Translations under genes and position numbers: made by a program
The notes under the pieces: model-generated
The model's database searches: none
What the model saw: only the letters and a program-made list of their open reading frames with translations
What the model was told of the DNA's origin: nothing
Assembly (NCBI GenBank): GCA_937901745.1
Contig: CALGSZ010000057.1
Coordinates: forward strand, 62,001 to 126,000
Source: an uncultured Chloroflexota bacterium
GTDB lineage: Bacteria > Chloroflexota > Chloroflexia > Thermomicrobiales > UBA6265
DNA length: 64,000 bases
Reading direction: 5' to 3'
In this document: positions 40,734 through 50,101 of the stretch, piece by piece
Position numbering within the stretch: the stretch's first letter is position 1
Layout: every line of letters starts with the position of its first letter

Positions 40734-41639
40734 ATGGCGAACGCAGTACCCGTAGAGAGAGCACAACCGGCCGTCCGCGCCTCCGCGCGGCGACAGTGGC
40801 TCGCCAAGTATGCCCGGCGGGAAATCGTCCCACGCCTGTTGCTGATCCCACTCTGCGGGTTCTATCTCCTGCCGTTCTATTGGATGCTCGTCAATGCGCT
40901 GAAGACGAACGAGGAGCTTTCGATCTATCCGCCGAGTTGGTTTCCCGATGAGATCGCGTGGTCGAACTTCAGCCGCGCGGTGGAGGTCTTCCCCTTCTGG
41001 CGCTTCCTCGGGAACACGAGCCTTATCACGGTATTCACCGTGATCGGCGTCGCCCTGACGAATCCGATCGTCGCCTATGGCTTTTCACGCATCGAGTGGC
41101 CGGGCCGCGACACGATTTTCTATCTCGTGCTCGCTACGGTCTTCATCCCGTATCCCGCTTTGATCGTCGCGCTCTTCGATATCTTTGCGCAGCTCGGCTG
41201 GGTCAATACGTTCAAGCCCTTGATAGTCCCGTTCTTCTTTTGCTTCATTCCATCGCCGTTCTGGATCTTCCTCTTACGGCAATTCTTCCTACGCATCCCG
41301 CATGAGATTTCGGACGCGGCGCGGCTCGATGGCGCGAGCGAGTTGCGAATCCTCTATCAGATCATCATGCCGCAGTCGTGGCCCGCGCTCAGCGCCGTCA
41401 GCCTGTTCGCCGCGCTCCATGCTTGGAACGATTTCCTTGGCCCGCTGCTCTACTTGCAGGACACGAGCAAATACACGCTGTCCATCGGGTTGACGTTTTT
41501 CCAGTCGCAGTCTCGATACGACATCCAGTTCAACCTGCTAATGGCCGCCTCTGCCCTCGTCATCCTCCCGGTCGTCCTCATCTTCCTCTCCTTCCAACGC
41601 GCGTTCGTCGAGGGTGTGACGGTCAGTGGCATCAAATGA
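40734..41639 (+). CDS. sugar ABC transporter permease (MalG/UgpE-like)
   Basis: This encodes 301 residues from ATG 40734, with AGGGGGA upstream. It has six helices; the EAA loop is SDAARLDGASELRILYQI, with an Asp-Ala-Ala variant of EAA, and the C-terminus FVEGVTVSGIK is typical. It forms the channel with the preceding permease. No ATPase gene follows. Confidence 0.92.
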   Translation: MANAVPVERAQPAVRASARRQWLAKYARREIVPRLLLIPLCGFYLLPFYWMLVNALKTNEELSIYPPSWFPDEIAWSNFSRAVEVFPFWRFLGNTSLITVFTVIGVALTNPIVAYGFSRIEWPGRDTIFYLVLATVFIPYPALIVALFDIFAQLGWVNTFKPLIVPFFFCFIPSPFWIFLLRQFFLRIPHEISDAARLDGASELRILYQIIMPQSWPALSAVSLFAALHAWNDFLGPLLYLQDTSKYTLSIGLTFFQSQSRYDIQFNLLMAASALVILPVVLIFLSFQRAFVEGVTVSGIK

Positions 41640-41757
41640 GCGCGCAATCCAGCCGCATCGAGGCGGGCTTGGTCCGTTCGGCGTCGCCGGCGGAGCCAAA
41701 TCCTCGGTCATGACGCGTGTCGTTCGGTTCGTAGCGTGATAGGGGTGAACGAAGGAG

Positions 41758-44700
41758 ATGCTCGGCCCGTTTGACGAACGTCGTCTCCAGCGAGCGATGC
41801 GCCGGCTCGAGGAGATTCGCGCTTGGCGCAACGCTCGCGAGTGCCCGGTCCCGGAATGGCAGTTCATACCGCCGGAAGGGCCGCCAGCGGTTCTCGGGAT
41901 CAAGGCCTTTTGGCCAGTCGTCGCCACGCCGGTGCGCTTCGAGGCGACGGCGCGGATTCCCAATGATTGGGCCGGTCAGCCGGTAGAGCTCGAGCTTTGG
42001 CTCGGCGGTGAGGGACTCATCCGCCTCTCGACGGGGTTGCAGTCGGGCCTGGATCCGCACCACCACAGCTTCCGGATCGCCGACGCGGCCCGCGGGGGAG
42101 AGGAGATCCGCATCGAGGCCGAGGTCGTGCCGAAGGGAATGTTCGGCACGCACATCCGGGATCCTCGCATCGAGCGGGCGCACTTGGTCATCCCCGAGCG
42201 TGAGGCCCGCGCGCTCGAGCGCGACCTCGCGATGATCGTCGCCGCATGCGAGCAGCTTCAGGCCTTCGATCACGAGGTTGTCCCGTTCTTACTGGACACC
42301 CTCGATGAAGCGCTGGCCGAAGTTGCCAAGGGCTTGCCGACCGCGACTGACGTCTCCGTGACCCGCCACATCCTCGGCTACGAGAACCCGATTGGGAGCG
42401 GCGTCTTCTCCGTGTCCCCGAGCTACGGCGCTGAGGCGTGGGACGTCACGCCGCCGCATCAGGCGATTTGGCACACACCACCGCCGCCTCGGCCGCTGGA
42501 GCCACTACCGGCGGCGGCCGTCGAGGCAATCCGCGCGGCCCGCGTGCTGATCGCCCAGCGGCTCGAGGCGCTCAAGCGTGACTACCCGCCGGTTGGTCGC
42601 CTCGCGCTGACCGGTCACGCGCACATCGACCTGGCCTGGCTCTGGCCGGTGGCGGAGACGCGGCGCAAGGGGCGGCGCACCTTCTCGAACGTCCTCGCGT
42701 TGATGGACCGCTACGAGGACTTCATCTTCAACCAGTCTTCCGCGCAGCTCTACGCCTGGATCGAGGAAGACGATCCGGACCTCTTCGCGCGGGTCAAGAA
42801 GCGCGTCGCGGAAGGGCGGTGGGAGCCGATCGGCGGGTCTTGGGTCGAGCCCGACTGCCAGGTAACGGGCGGCGAATCGTTCGTCCGCCAGCTCTTCTAC
42901 GGACAGCGCTACTTCGAGCAGCGCTTCGGCCGGCGCAGCCGCGTCGCCTGGCTGCCGGACGTCTTCGGCTTTTCCGGCGGCATCCCGCAGCTCCTCCGCG
43001 GCGCTGGCATCGAGGGCTTCTTCACCGTCAAGCTGACCTGGAGCGAGACGGATCGCTTCCCCTACGACCTCTTCGCCTGGGAGGGGATTGACGGTAGTCG
43101 CGTGACTGCCCACATGTTCCGCAACCTGCACCCAGCCCACGGCTACAACGCGAACATCGCGCCGCTCGACACTCATCAGACTTGGCGCAACTTCGACGGA
43201 AAGCGCCTCCATCCGGAAAGTTTGCTGGCCTTCGGCTGGGGAGATGGGGGCGGTGGGCCGAGCGAGCGCATGCTCGAGAACTATGCCCGAATCAAGGATT
43301 TTCCGGCGCTGCCGCGGCTGCGCATGGCGCGGATCGAGGAGTTCTTCACCGCGCTGCCGGACCGCGACCGCCTGCCGACGTGGGTCGGGGAGCTCTATCT
43401 GGAGTTCCACCGGGGGACGCTGACGACCCAAGCGCGCGTCAAGGCGCTGAACCGCGCCTCCGAGCACCGGCTGCTCGAAGCGGAAGCGTTCGGGGCGCTG
43501 GCGGCGCGCAAGCGGTTCGCGTACCCGGGCGCCGATCTCGAGCGGGCTTGGAAGACGCTCCTTCTGAATCAGTTCCACGACATCCTGCCGGGCTCTTCGA
43601 TCCGCGAGGTTTACGAGGTCACGGTTCCGGAGCTGGAAGGCGTCGTTGCCACGGCGAGCCAGGCGCGCGACGCGGCATTGCTCCACCTGGGTGGAGGCTC
43701 CGGCGTAGGTGGAGGGTGGCTGATCGCGAACGCGGGGGCGCGTCCCCGGCCGCTCTGCGCGTTGCTCCCGATTCAGGGTGACGCGACGGTGACGGATGAG
43801 GCTGGACGCCGCCTGCCGAGCCAGGTGACCGAGGATGGCCTACTCATCGCCGCTCCCGATGTGCTCGTGCCCGCACTCGGTTGGGTGCGGCTCGGGCAGG
43901 GCGATGGGATGCCGGCCGCGTCAGCGAGCCCACCAGGTGTCACGGCACGGGCAGAGGGAGAGACGACGGTCATCGAGAACGACCTGCTCCGGGTCGTGAT
44001 TGGTTCGGACGGAACGCTGCACGCGGTCTTCGACAAGGTGGCCAATCGCGAGGCGTTGGCCGGGCGCGGTAACCAGCTTTGGGCTTACGTCGACAAGCCG
44101 CGCGTCTATGACGCATGGGAGCTAGAGGAAACGTACGAGCGGGAAGGGGAGGAGATCGGCGGAGTCGAGTCGATCGAGATCGTCGAGGGCGGACCGCTAC
44201 GGGCCGCGGTCCGCGTCCGCCGTGCCTACCGAGACTCGCGCATCACCCAGACCTACCGGCTCCTCACCGGGTCGCGGCGACTCGATGTCGTCACCGAGAT
44301 CGACTGGCACGAGCGGATGGTGCTGATCAAGGCGCGCTTCCCGCTCGCCGTCCACTCGCACGAGGCGACCTTCGAGACGATGTACGGCGTCGTGCGCCGG
44401 CCGACGCACCGGAACACGAGCTGGGACGCGGCGCGGTTCGAGGTCAGCGGGCATCGGTTCGCCGATCTCTCGGAGCCGGGCTACGGCGTCGCACTCCTCA
44501 ACGACGGCAAGTACGGTCACAGCGCTTATCGCAATGAGCTGACGCTCAGCCTGATCCGCGGGCCGCTCTATCCCGATCTTTTCGCCGACGAGGGGCACCA
44601 TCGCTTCACCTATAGCCTGCTGCCGCACGTGGGCGATTGGGTTCAGGCGGGAGTCGTCTTCGAGGCGTTCGCCTTGAACAGCCCGCTGGTTGCCGTGCCG

Positions 44701-45006
44701 GCCGCCGGCGATGGGACCGCTGGACCGGCTCGATGGGGGCTCTTCGAGACCGAGGGCTTGCCGGTCGCGCTCGGCAGCTTGAAGCCTGCTGAAGACGGCG
44801 ATGGCCTGATCCTGCGTATTTACGAGCCGCACGGCGCGCGCGGCACGACTACATTGCGCTTCGCGGAGCCGGTGCAGCATGTGGAGCGTGTCAACCTGCT
44901 CGAGGAGCCGGTTGGCGCGGATGCCTCGCCTGTCGCGGTGAGCGGCTCGGCGGTACAGCTCAGTTTGCGCCCGTTTGAAGTGGTCACGCTTCGCGTCCGG
45001 CTCTGA
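41758..45006 (+). CDS. glycoside hydrolase family 38 alpha-mannosidase
   Basis: This encodes 1082 residues from ATG 41758, with GAAGGAG right before it. The N-terminal 280 residues are the beta-rich domain seen in bacterial and cytosolic type mannosidases. The catalytic barrel starts with GHAHIDLAWLW, where H289 and D291 bind zinc. The nucleophile is D401 in WLPDVFGFSGG. A middle three-helix domain (QARVKALNRASEHRLLEAE) and the C-terminal beta super-sandwich follow. No signal peptide is present, so it should act in the cytoplasm on imported mannosides. It is in line with the sugar importer ahead and an oxidoreductase behind. Confidence 0.95.
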   Translation: MLGPFDERRLQRAMRRLEEIRAWRNARECPVPEWQFIPPEGPPAVLGIKAFWPVVATPVRFEATARIPNDWAGQPVELELWLGGEGLIRLSTGLQSGLDPHHHSFRIADAARGGEEIRIEAEVVPKGMFGTHIRDPRIERAHLVIPEREARALERDLAMIVAACEQLQAFDHEVVPFLLDTLDEALAEVAKGLPTATDVSVTRHILGYENPIGSGVFSVSPSYGAEAWDVTPPHQAIWHTPPPPRPLEPLPAAAVEAIRAARVLIAQRLEALKRDYPPVGRLALTGHAHIDLAWLWPVAETRRKGRRTFSNVLALMDRYEDFIFNQSSAQLYAWIEEDDPDLFARVKKRVAEGRWEPIGGSWVEPDCQVTGGESFVRQLFYGQRYFEQRFGRRSRVAWLPDVFGFSGGIPQLLRGAGIEGFFTVKLTWSETDRFPYDLFAWEGIDGSRVTAHMFRNLHPAHGYNANIAPLDTHQTWRNFDGKRLHPESLLAFGWGDGGGGPSERMLENYARIKDFPALPRLRMARIEEFFTALPDRDRLPTWVGELYLEFHRGTLTTQARVKALNRASEHRLLEAEAFGALAARKRFAYPGADLERAWKTLLLNQFHDILPGSSIREVYEVTVPELEGVVATASQARDAALLHLGGGSGVGGGWLIANAGARPRPLCALLPIQGDATVTDEAGRRLPSQVTEDGLLIAAPDVLVPALGWVRLGQGDGMPAASASPPGVTARAEGETTVIENDLLRVVIGSDGTLHAVFDKVANREALAGRGNQLWAYVDKPRVYDAWELEETYEREGEEIGGVESIEIVEGGPLRAAVRVRRAYRDSRITQTYRLLTGSRRLDVVTEIDWHERMVLIKARFPLAVHSHEATFETMYGVVRRPTHRNTSWDAARFEVSGHRFADLSEPGYGVALLNDGKYGHSAYRNELTLSLIRGPLYPDLFADEGHHRFTYSLLPHVGDWVQAGVVFEAFALNSPLVAVPAAGDGTAGPARWGLFETEGLPVALGSLKPAEDGDGLILRIYEPHGARGTTTLRFAEPVQHVERVNLLEEPVGADASPVAVSGSAVQLSLRPFEVVTLRVRL

Positions 45007-45081
45007 GACTCAGCGGTGAGCACGTGAGCCTGTGCGAGATTGGCGCGGCGTTCAGCCGTAAGAGGAGATGAGGAGGTCACT

Positions 45082-46203
45082 GTGGCGGGGGTGCTTAGGG
45101 TCGGCATCCTTGGTGCCGGGGGCATCGCGCGGGAGCACGCTATCGGCTGGCGAGCGAGCGCGCCACGCGCCGAGATCGTCGCGGTCGCGGACGTGTCCCA
45201 GCCGCGGGCGCAAGATTTCTCCGAGAAATTCACCGGCGGGCGCGCACGGATCTACGAAGGCATTGCCGCCCTCGTCGCCGACCCCGATGTCGATGCGGTG
45301 GACATCTGCCTGCCGCACCACCTACACACCGAGGCTATCGTCGCCGCGGCGCGTGCCGGCAAGGCGATCCTGTGCGAAAAGCCGCTCTGCACATCGCTGG
45401 AGGATGCCTCGGTCATCGCGGAGGCCTTGCGGGAGACCGGGGTTCGGTTCGTGATGGCCCACAACCAGCTGTTCCAGCCGAGCCTGCTGGAGGCGCGTCG
45501 CCTCCTTACGAACGGGACGATGGGACGGCGCTTCGTCCTTCGCTCGATCGAGGCGTTCCAGCACCCGGAGACGGCGGGCAAGCCGTCGGACAGCACGCTG
45601 CCGCCCGGTGAGAGCCCATGGGCCTGGCGCGCCGATCTCGCCCGCATGGGCGGCGGTGAACTGCTCGACACCGGCTGGCACGCCAGCTACCGGCTCCTGG
45701 CGCTAGCAGACGACCGGCCAGTGGAAGTCGTGGCGATGACCGACCGCTACTATGTTCCCGGCTTGTCCGCGGAGGACACCGGCCTCGTCCTCGTCCGGTT
45801 CGCCTCCGGCGCCATTGGCCAGATCATCACTAGCTGGGCGTTCGACACGGTTGGGAACTGGCATTTCGAAGTCATGGCCGAGCGTGGGACGTTGGCCGGA
45901 AGCGAGACGCGACTGGTTCATCAGCTACACGGGTGGCAGTCGCCGGCGGAGGAGCGATTCGAGCAGGTTCATACCTTCACCGCGGAGATCTCCCATTTCC
46001 TGGATGTGGTGCAGCGCGGAGCGCCGACGCTGGCGACGTTCGAGTCGGCCGCCCGGGTGCTCCAAATGACGAAGGCCGCGTATCGCTCCGTGACTGAGAG
46101 ACGAGTGATGGTCCTGCCGGATGACCCGCTCGCCGCTCCCGTGCCTGCGGAGCGGGAGCGGTCGGCAGAGGCAGCATCCAGCATCGAGGTGGCTGGCGGG
46201 TAA
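45082..46203 (+). CDS. Gfo/Idh/MocA family oxidoreductase
   Basis: This encodes 373 residues from GTG 45082, chosen because ATGAGGAGG lies six bases upstream; the frame extends 14 codons back without a site. The Rossmann loop is GILGAGGIAREH near the N-terminus and the family Glu-Lys-Pro motif is CEKPLCTS at about 105. The second domain has GGGELLDTGWHASYRLL, which carries the usual Asp and His of the active site. It would oxidise or reduce a sugar or inositol with NAD(P). It lies downstream of the alpha-mannosidase and probably handles a released sugar. Confidence 0.9.
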   Translation: MAGVLRVGILGAGGIAREHAIGWRASAPRAEIVAVADVSQPRAQDFSEKFTGGRARIYEGIAALVADPDVDAVDICLPHHLHTEAIVAAARAGKAILCEKPLCTSLEDASVIAEALRETGVRFVMAHNQLFQPSLLEARRLLTNGTMGRRFVLRSIEAFQHPETAGKPSDSTLPPGESPWAWRADLARMGGGELLDTGWHASYRLLALADDRPVEVVAMTDRYYVPGLSAEDTGLVLVRFASGAIGQIITSWAFDTVGNWHFEVMAERGTLAGSETRLVHQLHGWQSPAEERFEQVHTFTAEISHFLDVVQRGAPTLATFESAARVLQMTKAAYRSVTERRVMVLPDDPLAAPVPAERERSAEAASSIEVAGG

Positions 46204-46344
46204 TCAGATTGAAGGTCGTTCTGAAAAGGAGCTGGACGAATGCGGTCCAAGGCGGGCCGCCTTCGTTCGTGTATCTCCGTTCGCCGTCGTGAATCGAAAG
46301 ACCGACCGAATTATCTGCCTTGCTAGGCGGTGGGATGGGCTGGC

Positions 46345-47946
46345 CTACGCCGACTTCAGCGCGCCGTCCAGATCCTTCAACGCCTCGACCGCGCAATTTC
46401 GGCCCGGTGCGCCGAAAACGGCTCCGCCGGGCCAGGCGCCGCTGCCGCAGAGATACAGACCCTCGACCGGGGTGCGGTAGTCGGCATAGCCGGGAACGGG
46501 GCGATAGGCGAACATCTGGTCCGGCAGGATCTCGCCATGGAAGATGTTGCCGCCGGTGATGCCGACAATCCGCTCGATATCCGGCGGGCCGAGCACCGCC
46601 ATGTGCTCGATCGCGTTCGGCAGGTTCGGAGCGTACTCGGCGAACGTCTCGATGATGATTTGCCCGATCTCGTCCCGGCGCTCGTCCCACGTCCCCTCGG
46701 CGAGATCGTACGGCGCGTATTGGACGAACATGCTGAGCGTGTGCTTGCCGGGCGGCGCCAGTCCCTCTTCGGTCGCCGTCTGAATATAGCAGTCCATGAA
46801 GGGACGGCGGGACGGCTGTCCCCGCTTGCAGTCATCCCACGCTCGCTCTAGGTAATCCACTGAGGGGTTGATCGTGATGCCGCCGGTGTGCTGCGGACCG
46901 ACCTCCGTACCGGGACAGCACGTGAAGTTCGGTAGCTCCCCAAGCGCGAGCAGGACCTTGACCACCGAGCCCTTCACCTTGAGGCGCTTGATTCCGTCGA
47001 CGAAATCGGTGGGCAGGTGACGCTCGCCGACCATGCCGAGGAAGGTCCGGTACGGGTCCGCGTTTGAGAGCACGATCGTCGCCTCGAATCGCCGGCCATC
47101 GAGGAGGCGCACGCCGCGGGCTCGTCCATCCCGAATTTCGATCTCGGCGACCTCGGCACTGGTCAGGATCTCGACGCCGTACTCGCGACCGGAAGCCGCG
47201 AGCGCGTTGGCGATCGCTCCCATTCCACCCGTGACAAAGCCCCAGGCGCCCTGGTGGCCGTCCAGGTTGCCGAGGAGGTGGTGGAACTTGACATAGGCGG
47301 TGCCTGGCGTGAGCGGTCCGGCGTTGACGCCGATCACTCCCCCCGTGCAGAGTGGGGCCTTGACCTCCTCCGACTCGAAAAATCGGTCGAGGACGTCGGC
47401 GATGCTCGCCATCGTCAGCGTGCGCCAGTCGTCCAAGCCCTGCGGACCGGAGAAGGCCTGCTCGATGTCGTCCCAAGTCGGCGCCGGTCGTAGGAGGAGC
47501 GGTCGCATCCGGGCGACGATGCGGTCCCACATTTCCCAATAGGCGTCGTACGCCTTGGCGTCCTTCTCCGAGAACTTCGCGATCTCGGCGCGAGTTCGCT
47601 CCGCGTCGAGGAACGTCATGAGGTAGCGACCATCGGGGAACGGGCAGAAATAGGTCGGCTCGAACGGGCGCACACGGTACCCGTGGCGCTTCAATTCGAG
47701 GTCCTGAACCACCTCCGGCAGCAGCAGGCTGCACACGTAGGAGCACGTCGAAAGGTGATAGCCGGGCCAGAACTCCTCGGTAACCGTCGCGCCGCCGATG
47801 ATGTCGCGCCGCTCCAACACGAGCACTCGCTTGCCGGCTCGCGCGAGGTAACCGGCGGCGATCAGGCCATTGTGTCCAGCGCCGACGACGATCGCGTCAT
47901 AGCGGCGCTCGGTCGCGGTCGACGCGGTTGGATTCGGAGTGCTCAT
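46345..47946 (-). CDS. phytoene desaturase-like FAD-dependent oxidoreductase (PYROXD2-like)
   Basis: This encodes 533 residues, start ATG 47946. The FAD-binding loop GAGHNGLIAAGYLA with the following VLVLERRDIIGG forms the NAD(P)-binding_8 domain at the N-terminus. The C-terminal LYLCGSGAWPGGAVFGAPGRN closes the flavin site and is typical of the PYROXD2/CrtI-like group. No carotenoid gene is nearby, so a true phytoene desaturase role is unlikely; related proteins oxidise diverse hydrophobic or amine substrates. It is convergent with the Gfo/Idh/MocA gene and isolated in its own direction. Confidence 0.85.
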   Translation of the reverse strand: MSTPNPTASTATERRYDAIVVGAGHNGLIAAGYLARAGKRVLVLERRDIIGGATVTEEFWPGYHLSTCSYVCSLLLPEVVQDLELKRHGYRVRPFEPTYFCPFPDGRYLMTFLDAERTRAEIAKFSEKDAKAYDAYWEMWDRIVARMRPLLLRPAPTWDDIEQAFSGPQGLDDWRTLTMASIADVLDRFFESEEVKAPLCTGGVIGVNAGPLTPGTAYVKFHHLLGNLDGHQGAWGFVTGGMGAIANALAASGREYGVEILTSAEVAEIEIRDGRARGVRLLDGRRFEATIVLSNADPYRTFLGMVGERHLPTDFVDGIKRLKVKGSVVKVLLALGELPNFTCCPGTEVGPQHTGGITINPSVDYLERAWDDCKRGQPSRRPFMDCYIQTATEEGLAPPGKHTLSMFVQYAPYDLAEGTWDERRDEIGQIIIETFAEYAPNLPNAIEHMAVLGPPDIERIVGITGGNIFHGEILPDQMFAYRPVPGYADYRTPVEGLYLCGSGAWPGGAVFGAPGRNCAVEALKDLDGALKSA

Positions 47947-48007
47947 CCCCTAGGCACGCCCCCGTCAATTTGGCCCGGTGGCAACCAGTCCGCCGGCATC
48001 GCGACGA

Positions 48008-48496
48008 TCATTCGATGCCAAGCGCCTCGGCGAGCTGAGCGAGGAAATCCGCTTCGGCATCCGAGATGCGTTGCCCGCCGATGCCGAGGAAGCCGCCGGT
48101 GGACGCCGCCGAGGCGATGCGCTCCGCGGTGGAGTAAAGCCAGCGCTTGAACTCTTCGGCTTCGTCCGGCTCGGCTTTAGCGGCCAGGATTTCCGACACC
48201 TGGCGGCAGCGCTCGATCGTATCCGGGATCAGCCGCGCGATGCCTTGCTCGCTCAGCTCCAGCGCCTGCTGCTCCCCGAGGCCATCCTGCTTGTAGGCGT
48301 CGAAGACCGCCTGCAGGAGCGCATTGTCCCGGCTGACCGCTGCCCCTTCGGAGAGACTCGTCAGACCGGTGACGAGTTCCTTGATGGTGCTGATCTCGCC
48401 CGTCGGCTCCGCTTGCACGGAGGCGGCAACGATGCGCACGGGTAGCTCCGTCAGGAGCGCCCACTCTACCGGAGTGAAGTCGTCGCGAGAGGTCAT
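48008..48496 (-). CDS. conserved hypothetical protein (162 aa)
   Basis: This encodes 162 residues from ATG 48496, with AGGAG eleven bases upstream. It is a soluble, mainly helical protein: FTPVEWALL at the N-terminus, an acidic central part, and EEFKRWLYSTAERIAS then GGFLGIGGQRISDAEADFL at the C-terminus. I recall the GGFLGxGGxRVSxxE ending from a small uncharacterised bacterial family but know no function. It has no membrane segments or cysteines. Confidence 0.6.
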   Translation of the reverse strand: MTSRDDFTPVEWALLTELPVRIVAASVQAEPTGEISTIKELVTGLTSLSEGAAVSRDNALLQAVFDAYKQDGLGEQQALELSEQGIARLIPDTIERCRQVSEILAAKAEPDEAEEFKRWLYSTAERIASAASTGGFLGIGGQRISDAEADFLAQLAEALGIE

Positions 48497-48647
48497 GGCC
48501 CGCTCCTGGTTGGCCACTGAACGCCGCTAACCGATCGGTGGCATTGTCTCAAATCCCCCACGTCGGGGCAGTTGGGAAGCTCCCGCGCGGGCGACTGTCA
48601 CCACCTAGAGCGCGCGATGCGAGCACCGTCGCCGTTTGGATGTCGGC

Positions 48648-49802
48648 TCACGGGACGATCGAGACCGGCGTTCCCTCCGGCGCCCACTGGTACAGGAATT
48701 CCGCCACATCCAGCGGGAGATTGACACAACCGTGACTCATCGGCGTGCCGAAATTGCTGTGCCAATACGTCCCGTGGAGCGCGTTCCCGGCATAGTCGAA
48801 GTACATCACCCAGGGCACATCTTCGACGCGATAGTGCTCGTCGCTGATCGTGCCTTCCATTGTTTGTGATTCGTATTTCAGCCAGATCTGGAAGTGGCCG
48901 ATGGGCGTCACGGTTTCCGGCACATTGCCCGTCCCGGTGCTGACCAAGGTCGAGACGACGACCTGGCCGTCTTCGTAGGCCCACATCTTCTGCTCGGAGA
49001 TCGAGACGACGATCTCCTTGTAACCACCCTGCTGCGGGCCCGGACCGGCGTCGCCGGTGCCGCCGACAGCCGGCGGTGAGAAGAGGGACTCGTCATACAC
49101 CGGAATGCCGACCGGCTGTGGAACAGGATCGGTCTTCAGCTTATTCCGCTTGGCGAACTCTTTCCCAATCGCGCTGGCGGTGACGTCCTTGCCCTTCTTC
49201 CAGCGCAGCACCGCATGCTCGAAGTACTGCGTCGTCCAACCGTCGCGGTCGATGAACTCCTCGGTCAGGGGCAGGCCGATCAGACGGGCGCCGTCATTCG
49301 CTTCCCAATACGCCTTGAAGCCGTGACGGAGCGTCCGCTTCGTCTCCGGGAAGCGGGTGCACTCGTCCGACGAGAGCGAGCCGCAAGAGCCGTTCTCAGG
49401 AAGCCGCAGCCGGCTGAACTTGGGACGGTCGGCCCGCATCGCCTCGCGGCCGAGGGGAAGGGCCTGAACGCGCCATTCCTCTCGAGTCTCCTCCGGCACG
49501 TAGACGATCGCCAGTCGTTCGAAGTACTGGACGATCCATTTCCCCTTCTTCCCGTCGGCCAGGGTTACCTCTTGCTCTTGCTCTTCGGTGATGGGTAGAC
49601 CGAGCAGGTCCCGATAGGTGCGCCAGGTATCGAGGAAGTAGCCGTCAACGGTGTGGCCGGTTTCTTCAACCCAGACTCGCGTTGGGGGAGACCATTCCTG
49701 CGCCGCCGCAGGCTGTGCTAGGACCGGGGTCAGGATGCCGAACGCGATCGAGATGGATACGAAGAGCAGAACAAGTGCAGGCCGTTGCACGCGGAAATGC
49801 AT
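48648..49802 (-). CDS. secreted L,D-transpeptidase (YkuD) with two N-terminal repeats
   Basis: This encodes 384 residues from ATG 49802, with GGAGGG upstream. A signal peptide occupies about 1-33. Two copies of a roughly 100-residue repeat follow (first with LGLPITEEQEQE and YFERLAIVYVPEE, second with IGLPLTEEFID and QYFEHAVLRW), a Gly/Pro linker, then a YkuD domain ending in HSNFGTPMSHGCVNLP with the catalytic Cys. It would cross-link or modify peptidoglycan outside the membrane. The repeats resemble LGFP-like wall-binding units seen in many Chloroflexota exported proteins. Confidence 0.88.
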   Translation of the reverse strand: MHFRVQRPALVLLFVSISIAFGILTPVLAQPAAAQEWSPPTRVWVEETGHTVDGYFLDTWRTYRDLLGLPITEEQEQEVTLADGKKGKWIVQYFERLAIVYVPEETREEWRVQALPLGREAMRADRPKFSRLRLPENGSCGSLSSDECTRFPETKRTLRHGFKAYWEANDGARLIGLPLTEEFIDRDGWTTQYFEHAVLRWKKGKDVTASAIGKEFAKRNKLKTDPVPQPVGIPVYDESLFSPPAVGGTGDAGPGPQQGGYKEIVVSISEQKMWAYEDGQVVVSTLVSTGTGNVPETVTPIGHFQIWLKYESQTMEGTISDEHYRVEDVPWVMYFDYAGNALHGTYWHSNFGTPMSHGCVNLPLDVAEFLYQWAPEGTPVSIVP

Positions 49803-50101
49803 GATGCGTAATTCCCTCCACCTTCCCTTGGGCCGCAACCGAGCCGCTCCGCCACGTCGACGCCCTGCATCACACGGGCGCCGAACCGGGGTAGACGGAG
49901 GACCAGCGTCGGGGCACCGAGGCCACTATAGCAGACGGAAATGAACAAGGAAGTCGAAAAACCTACCCCTTCTCGTGCCCCGTATTACCTAGAGGCGGTG
50001 GATCCTTCCGTTGTCGCGTCGCCCAAATGACCTTCAACTGAAGTTCGTCAGCGGACGAGTGGCCAAGCGTCGGGCCCGCGACGATCTGGTACTATCCTCA
50101 C

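Noticed and set aside
46345..47946. true phytoene desaturase (carotenoid pathway)
   Set aside because: No carotenoid genes are nearby and the sequence is closer to the PYROXD2-like group, so only the broad family is called.
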